This document shows, piece after piece, positions 41,685 to 44,900 of a stretch of DNA of 44,900 nucleotides. The notes under the pieces are model-generated. The model did not search any database. It had not been told where the DNA came from and saw only the letters and a program-made list of their open reading frames with translations. The position numbers and the translations under genes are program-made. This DNA is from CAYXXZ01 sp964469165 (lineage in GTDB: Bacteria; Pseudomonadota; Gammaproteobacteria; Pseudomonadales; Porticoccaceae): positions 1 through 44,900 of the forward strand of contig CAYXXZ010000012.1 of assembly GCA_964469165.1 (NCBI GenBank), read 5' to 3'. How positions within the stretch are numbered: the stretch's first letter is position 1; every line of letters begins with the position of its first letter.

Positions 41685-43187
41685 TCACGAAGTGCCCTCG
41701 TGGCCTTTCCTCGCGGCGACGAGCTCCAACAGGTCGCGTCGCATGCGATTGATTACACCCGTCCAGTCCCCCCGGGAAACCTGGATGTAGGGCGTTGCTT
41801 GCGGATACCACAGCGGGCGACCGTCGGGAGCGTGCCAACGCCAGTCCGGGTCTTTCTTGAGAGCCACCCACACAGGCTTACCCATGGCTGCGGCCAGGTG
41901 GGCAACAGCCGTATCCACGCTGATCACCAGGTCGAGCTGCTGCACGATTTCGGCGGTAGCCGCGAAGCTTGTCAGGTTCTTGCCCAGATCCGTCATTTTT
42001 CCGCTGACTCCTGCCTGTTCCAGTTCGGCGCGATCTGGCCCCACCTGGAGCGAGTGCCAGCGAATGCCGGGAAGATCGAACAAAGGGGCGAGCAGTTGCA
42101 GGGGCAGCTTCTTGTAGCTGTAGTCGAAACCCTTGTCGTCACAACTCCACACCAGGCCGACGTCGAGAAAGCTTTCTGTAGATGGCGGTAATGCATCGCG
42201 GTTGTGTCTCGCGTGCAGATAAGGCTCGAACTGACGGATGGTGGTGAGCGAAGGGTCGAAATAGCGGGGAATGCTGAGCAGGGGCAACTGAAAGTCGCAC
42301 TCCGGCAAATCCGACAGACTGCCGGTCACCTGGTCGAGAGGAAAATTGTCCCGAAAAAGGTCAACCAGCCCCGGCCAGCACCACATCACCAGGCGCCCAA
42401 CCCGCGGACGCACCTTTTGGATAAAGCGGGCAAACAGCAGATTGTCGCCAAACCCTTGTTCAGTATGCAGCAGCAGTGTCTTACCGCGGAGGTCTTCACC
42501 CTGGTAGGCGGGGACGGCAAAAAGGGGCGCATGGTGTTGCTGGTGCTCGATCATGGCGGGCTGCCGCCAACGCCATTCGTATTCCGCCACAGCCTGAGGA
42601 TACTCTTCCAGATAAAAGTGCAGCGGTGCCAGGCCGAAATGCGCAATCACGTCGTCCGGATCAAGGGCGATGGCCTCCTGAAGCAAGCGCTTCGCCCGCA
42701 CATAGCGCCCGGCGTGGCGGTAGGCCATGGCCAGGCCACGCAACGAGCGCAGGTTGCGGCCGAGCGTCAGGGCGCGCTTGTAACAATAGGCGCTGCTCTC
42801 GAATTCCCGCAGTTCGTTCCACACCTTGCCCAAATTGTTCCAGGCATCCGCCAGGCGTGGGTTGAGTTCCACGGCGATCTCGTGGCAGCGAATGGCATCC
42901 TGGTTGCGCCCCGCGTCGTTGTGGCAGGAGCCCAGATTGGTGTGGGCACGGGCATAGCGCGGGTCGATGGCGGTTGCGGTTTCAAAGCAGCGCTGCGCCT
43001 GCGCCTTGTCGCCGTTTTGGTAATGGATCACGCCCAGCTCGTTGTGAGCCTGAGCATGCTGTGCGTCTGCCGTCACGAGGCCTTGCAGCAGTTCGATCGC
43101 ACTTGCCTGCTCGCCCCGTGCCGCCGCAGCGAGTGCCGCCTTGAGCGGATCATCCGCACTTTGAGCGTCAGCGGCTGCGCTGGCCAT
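41685..43187 (-). CDS. TPR-glycosyltransferase (GT9-like)
   Basis: A 500-residue protein with about five TPR units (AHNELGVIHYQNGDKAQAQR, AHTNLGSCHNDAGRNQDAIR, AWNNLGKVWNELREFESSAY) and a GT9-like catalytic half: LLHTEQGFGDNLLFARFIQK, VGLVWSCDDKGFDYSYKKLP, WHSLQVGPDRAELEQ, ISVDTAVAHLAAAMGKPVWV, DWRWHAPDGRPLWYPQ. This resembles TPR proteins that glycosylate flagellin or other polypeptides, but the acceptor is unknown. The ATG at 43187 has GGAG 5 bases upstream and overlaps the previous coding region by 20 bases. It is one of three tandem paralogues here. Confidence 0.87.
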   Translation of the reverse strand: MASAAADAQSADDPLKAALAAAARGEQASAIELLQGLVTADAQHAQAHNELGVIHYQNGDKAQAQRCFETATAIDPRYARAHTNLGSCHNDAGRNQDAIRCHEIAVELNPRLADAWNNLGKVWNELREFESSAYCYKRALTLGRNLRSLRGLAMAYRHAGRYVRAKRLLQEAIALDPDDVIAHFGLAPLHFYLEEYPQAVAEYEWRWRQPAMIEHQQHHAPLFAVPAYQGEDLRGKTLLLHTEQGFGDNLLFARFIQKVRPRVGRLVMWCWPGLVDLFRDNFPLDQVTGSLSDLPECDFQLPLLSIPRYFDPSLTTIRQFEPYLHARHNRDALPPSTESFLDVGLVWSCDDKGFDYSYKKLPLQLLAPLFDLPGIRWHSLQVGPDRAELEQAGVSGKMTDLGKNLTSFAATAEIVQQLDLVISVDTAVAHLAAAMGKPVWVALKKDPDWRWHAPDGRPLWYPQATPYIQVSRGDWTGVINRMRRDLLELVAARKGHEGTS

Positions 43188-44900
43188 CTTTGCTCCATGC
43201 GGCAAGGTCGCGCGCTATCCTGCGAATGACGGCTGTCCAGTCGCCGTGGCTATCCTGGCGGTAGAGGCGGGCACTGGGGTACCAGAGAGTGCTTTCCCCG
43301 TCCGCGTGCCAGCGCCAGTCCGGATTCTTTTTCAGCATCACCCAAACCGGCTTGCCCATTGCGCCGGCAAGGTGGGCGACCGAGGTGTCGCAGGTAATGA
43401 CCAGATCCAGCTGCGAAACGACGCGCGCGGTATCGGCAAAATTAGCGATAGTCGCGGAATGATCCACCAACAGTTGTTGCAACCCCTCGCGGGCGATCTC
43501 GTCTGTGTCCGAACCCAGTTGCAAGGAGTGCCAGCGCATACCTTCGAGGTTCAGCAAGGGCTTCAGGCGCACCAGCGGAATACGCTTGTTGGCGTGATCG
43601 AAGCCGCTGTCGCTCGCGCCCCACACCAGGCCTATATTCAGCGTGTTGCCAGTGATGTCGGGATGCGCGGGGCCGGTCTCGGGGAAAAGATAGGGCTCGA
43701 AAGCGCCCAGTGTTGCCAGCGCCGGATCGAAATGAAAAGCTGTGCTCAACAGCGGCAGATGGTAATCGAAGGACGGTAGCTTGAAGACGTTTTCCGTTAC
43801 CTCGTCCAGGGCAAAACTGTGCTTGAACAGAGAGCCGAGACCGGGGCGGCACCACATCACCAAGCGTTTCACTTTTGGCTTCACCAGACGGATGAAGCGG
43901 GCAAATTGCAGGTTGTCGCCAAAACCCTGCTCGGTGTGCAGCAGCAGTGTGCTGTTGGACAAATCCTGCCCCGCATACTCCACTGTGTCTTGAAAAATAG
44001 GATAAAGATCCTGGGCGTGCTTGATCATCTCCTTGGTTTTGCGGCGCCACTCGAATTCCCGCACGGCCTCGGAGTATTTCTCCTGGTGAAACAGGGTCAC
44101 CGCCAGCCCGAAACGGGCATCCGCATCATGCGGTGCCTTGGCGAGCACGTCGCTGAGAATCTGCGCAGAGCGGTCGTAACGCCCTGATTTCCGGTAGGCT
44201 TTGGCCAGCCCGCGATGAAACTCTATCTCGGGTTTGATGGCGATGGCCTTGCGATAGCAGTAAACGGCCATCTCAAACTCTTCCATGTCGCTCCAGGCTT
44301 TCGCCATGTTGCCCCAGGCGGCCGTCAGGTCCGGTTGCAGGGCCACGGCTTTTTCGTAACAGGCGATGGCGCTTGGGTTGTCTCCCAACTCATTGTGGCA
44401 TGCGCCGAGGTTGGCCAGGGCGCGGGGGTAGTCGGGATCGATTTTCACCGCCTGTGCGAAGAAGCGTCTTGCCTCGGTAAGATTTCCTTCCCGATACCAG
44501 ACAACGCCCAACTCGTTGACGAGGCTGGCGTTCTTGGGGTCTTTTTCGAGAATTTCCTGGTAAATTTCAATGGCTTCGTGATACCTGCCCGCTGCGCTGG
44601 CACGGCTGGCGAGCGCGAGTTTTTCCTGCGTGGCCGGATCGGAAGTTTTCTCCGTCGGCGCTGGTGCTGTGTGCTGGTGGTTCTCGGCAAGCTCTGCCAG
44701 CGCGGCACGAATGCGCCTCACCACGGAGCTCCACTCGTTCCTGGCATACTGGCGGTACAGCTTTGACCCTGGATACCAGCGTGACGATTCGCCATCCGAC
44801 TGCCAGCGCCAGTCGGGCTGCATCTTGAGCATCACCCAGGTCGGTTTGCCCATGGCGCCAGCCAGGTGGGCGACGGAGGTGTCGCAGCTGATGACCAGAT
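43168..44900 (-). CDS. Multi-domain TPR-glycosyltransferase (N-terminus outside window)
   Basis: The frame is open to the right edge. It enters with LVISCDTSVAHLAGAMGKPT and DWRWQSDGESSRWYPGSKLY, the end of one GT9-like domain. After a linker follows a new set of TPRs (YQEILEKDPKNASLVNELGV, ARALANLGACHN-type units) and a second complete GT9-like domain: LLHTEQGFGDNLQFARFIRL, NIGLVWGASDSGFDHANKRI, ITCDTSVAHLAGAMGKPVWV. The polypeptide therefore carries at least two glycosyltransferase modules in tandem. The visible part is 577 codons. The internal ATG at 44853 lies in the middle of a domain and is not the start. It overlaps the next gene by 20 bases. Confidence 0.85.
   Translation of the reverse strand, partial: LVISCDTSVAHLAGAMGKPTWVMLKMQPDWRWQSDGESSRWYPGSKLYRQYARNEWSSVVRRIRAALAELAENHQHTAPAPTEKTSDPATQEKLALASRASAAGRYHEAIEIYQEILEKDPKNASLVNELGVVWYREGNLTEARRFFAQAVKIDPDYPRALANLGACHNELGDNPSAIACYEKAVALQPDLTAAWGNMAKAWSDMEEFEMAVYCYRKAIAIKPEIEFHRGLAKAYRKSGRYDRSAQILSDVLAKAPHDADARFGLAVTLFHQEKYSEAVREFEWRRKTKEMIKHAQDLYPIFQDTVEYAGQDLSNSTLLLHTEQGFGDNLQFARFIRLVKPKVKRLVMWCRPGLGSLFKHSFALDEVTENVFKLPSFDYHLPLLSTAFHFDPALATLGAFEPYLFPETGPAHPDITGNTLNIGLVWGASDSGFDHANKRIPLVRLKPLLNLEGMRWHSLQLGSDTDEIAREGLQQLLVDHSATIANFADTARVVSQLDLVITCDTSVAHLAGAMGKPVWVMLKKNPDWRWHADGESTLWYPSARLYRQDSHGDWTAVIRRIARDLAAWSKDGQRSR

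Overview
The window is the replication-origin region of a gammaproteobacterial chromosome, interrupted by a genomic-defence island. The conserved order dnaA-dnaN-recF-gyrB followed by convergent plsC, gmhB, glyS, glyQ and a divergent LpxL-type acyltransferase is the Pseudomonas-type origin layout. The proteins (YidC, MnmE, DnaA, GyrB, GlyQ/GlyS) are clearly gammaproteobacterial. I would place it in or near Pseudomonadales/Oceanospirillales; I cannot name a genus from the sequence alone.

Layout. 1-1848: 3' end of yidC and complete mnmE, both running towards dnaA. 1874-21896: an accessory island of about 20 kb. It holds an HTH protein with its own operator-flanked promoter, a hipBA module, a GC-rich SWIM/SNF2 helicase, and then a long minus-strand block. 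Read 5' to 3', that block is: a degraded primase-helicase paralogue; a scrap of a DUF3368 PIN gene; a perfect 23-bp inverted repeat; a deletion-scarred DUF4143 ATPase; an intact AlbA/RecG-like ATPase; a chimera of a type III methyltransferase N-terminus and a DUF4143 tail; a possible 18-residue leader peptide; an intact three-gene TOTE-like operon (NERD-SF1 helicase, TPR-OB protein, archaeo-eukaryotic primase fused to an SF2 helicase); and a broken AlbA-like ATPase. A protein of unknown function closes the island. 22017-23066: a YahK-like alcohol dehydrogenase. 23067-23363: oriC with perfect DnaA boxes and an AT-rich stretch. 23364-29647: dnaA, dnaN, recF (carrying two perfect parS sites) and gyrB. 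29697-33995: glyQ-glyS-gmhB-plsC, chained by 4-bp overlaps. 34214-35428: lipid A acyltransferase and a small membrane protein separated by a REP-like hairpin. 35434-44900: a minus-strand surface-glycan cluster (GT25, a GT-A-like enzyme, WbsX-like, RgpF-like), fed by three tandem TPR-glycosyltransferase proteins, one fused to a sulfotransferase-like domain and one running off the window.

How the parts work together. The island reads as layered immunity. The three intact, overlapping TOTE-like genes supply nucleic-acid sensing or binding (TPR-OB), synthesis plus unwinding (primase-helicase), and cleavage plus unwinding (NERD-SF1 helicase). Around them are relics of a type III restriction-modification locus with its usual AlbA and DUF4143 companions, a second TOTE primase-helicase, and a toxin-antitoxin pair. 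The pattern of deletions, chimeras and short homologous repeats shows that the area recombines heavily, next to the origin. The most interesting items are the intact TOTE-like operon with its possible coupled leader peptide, and the rearrangement scars beside it.
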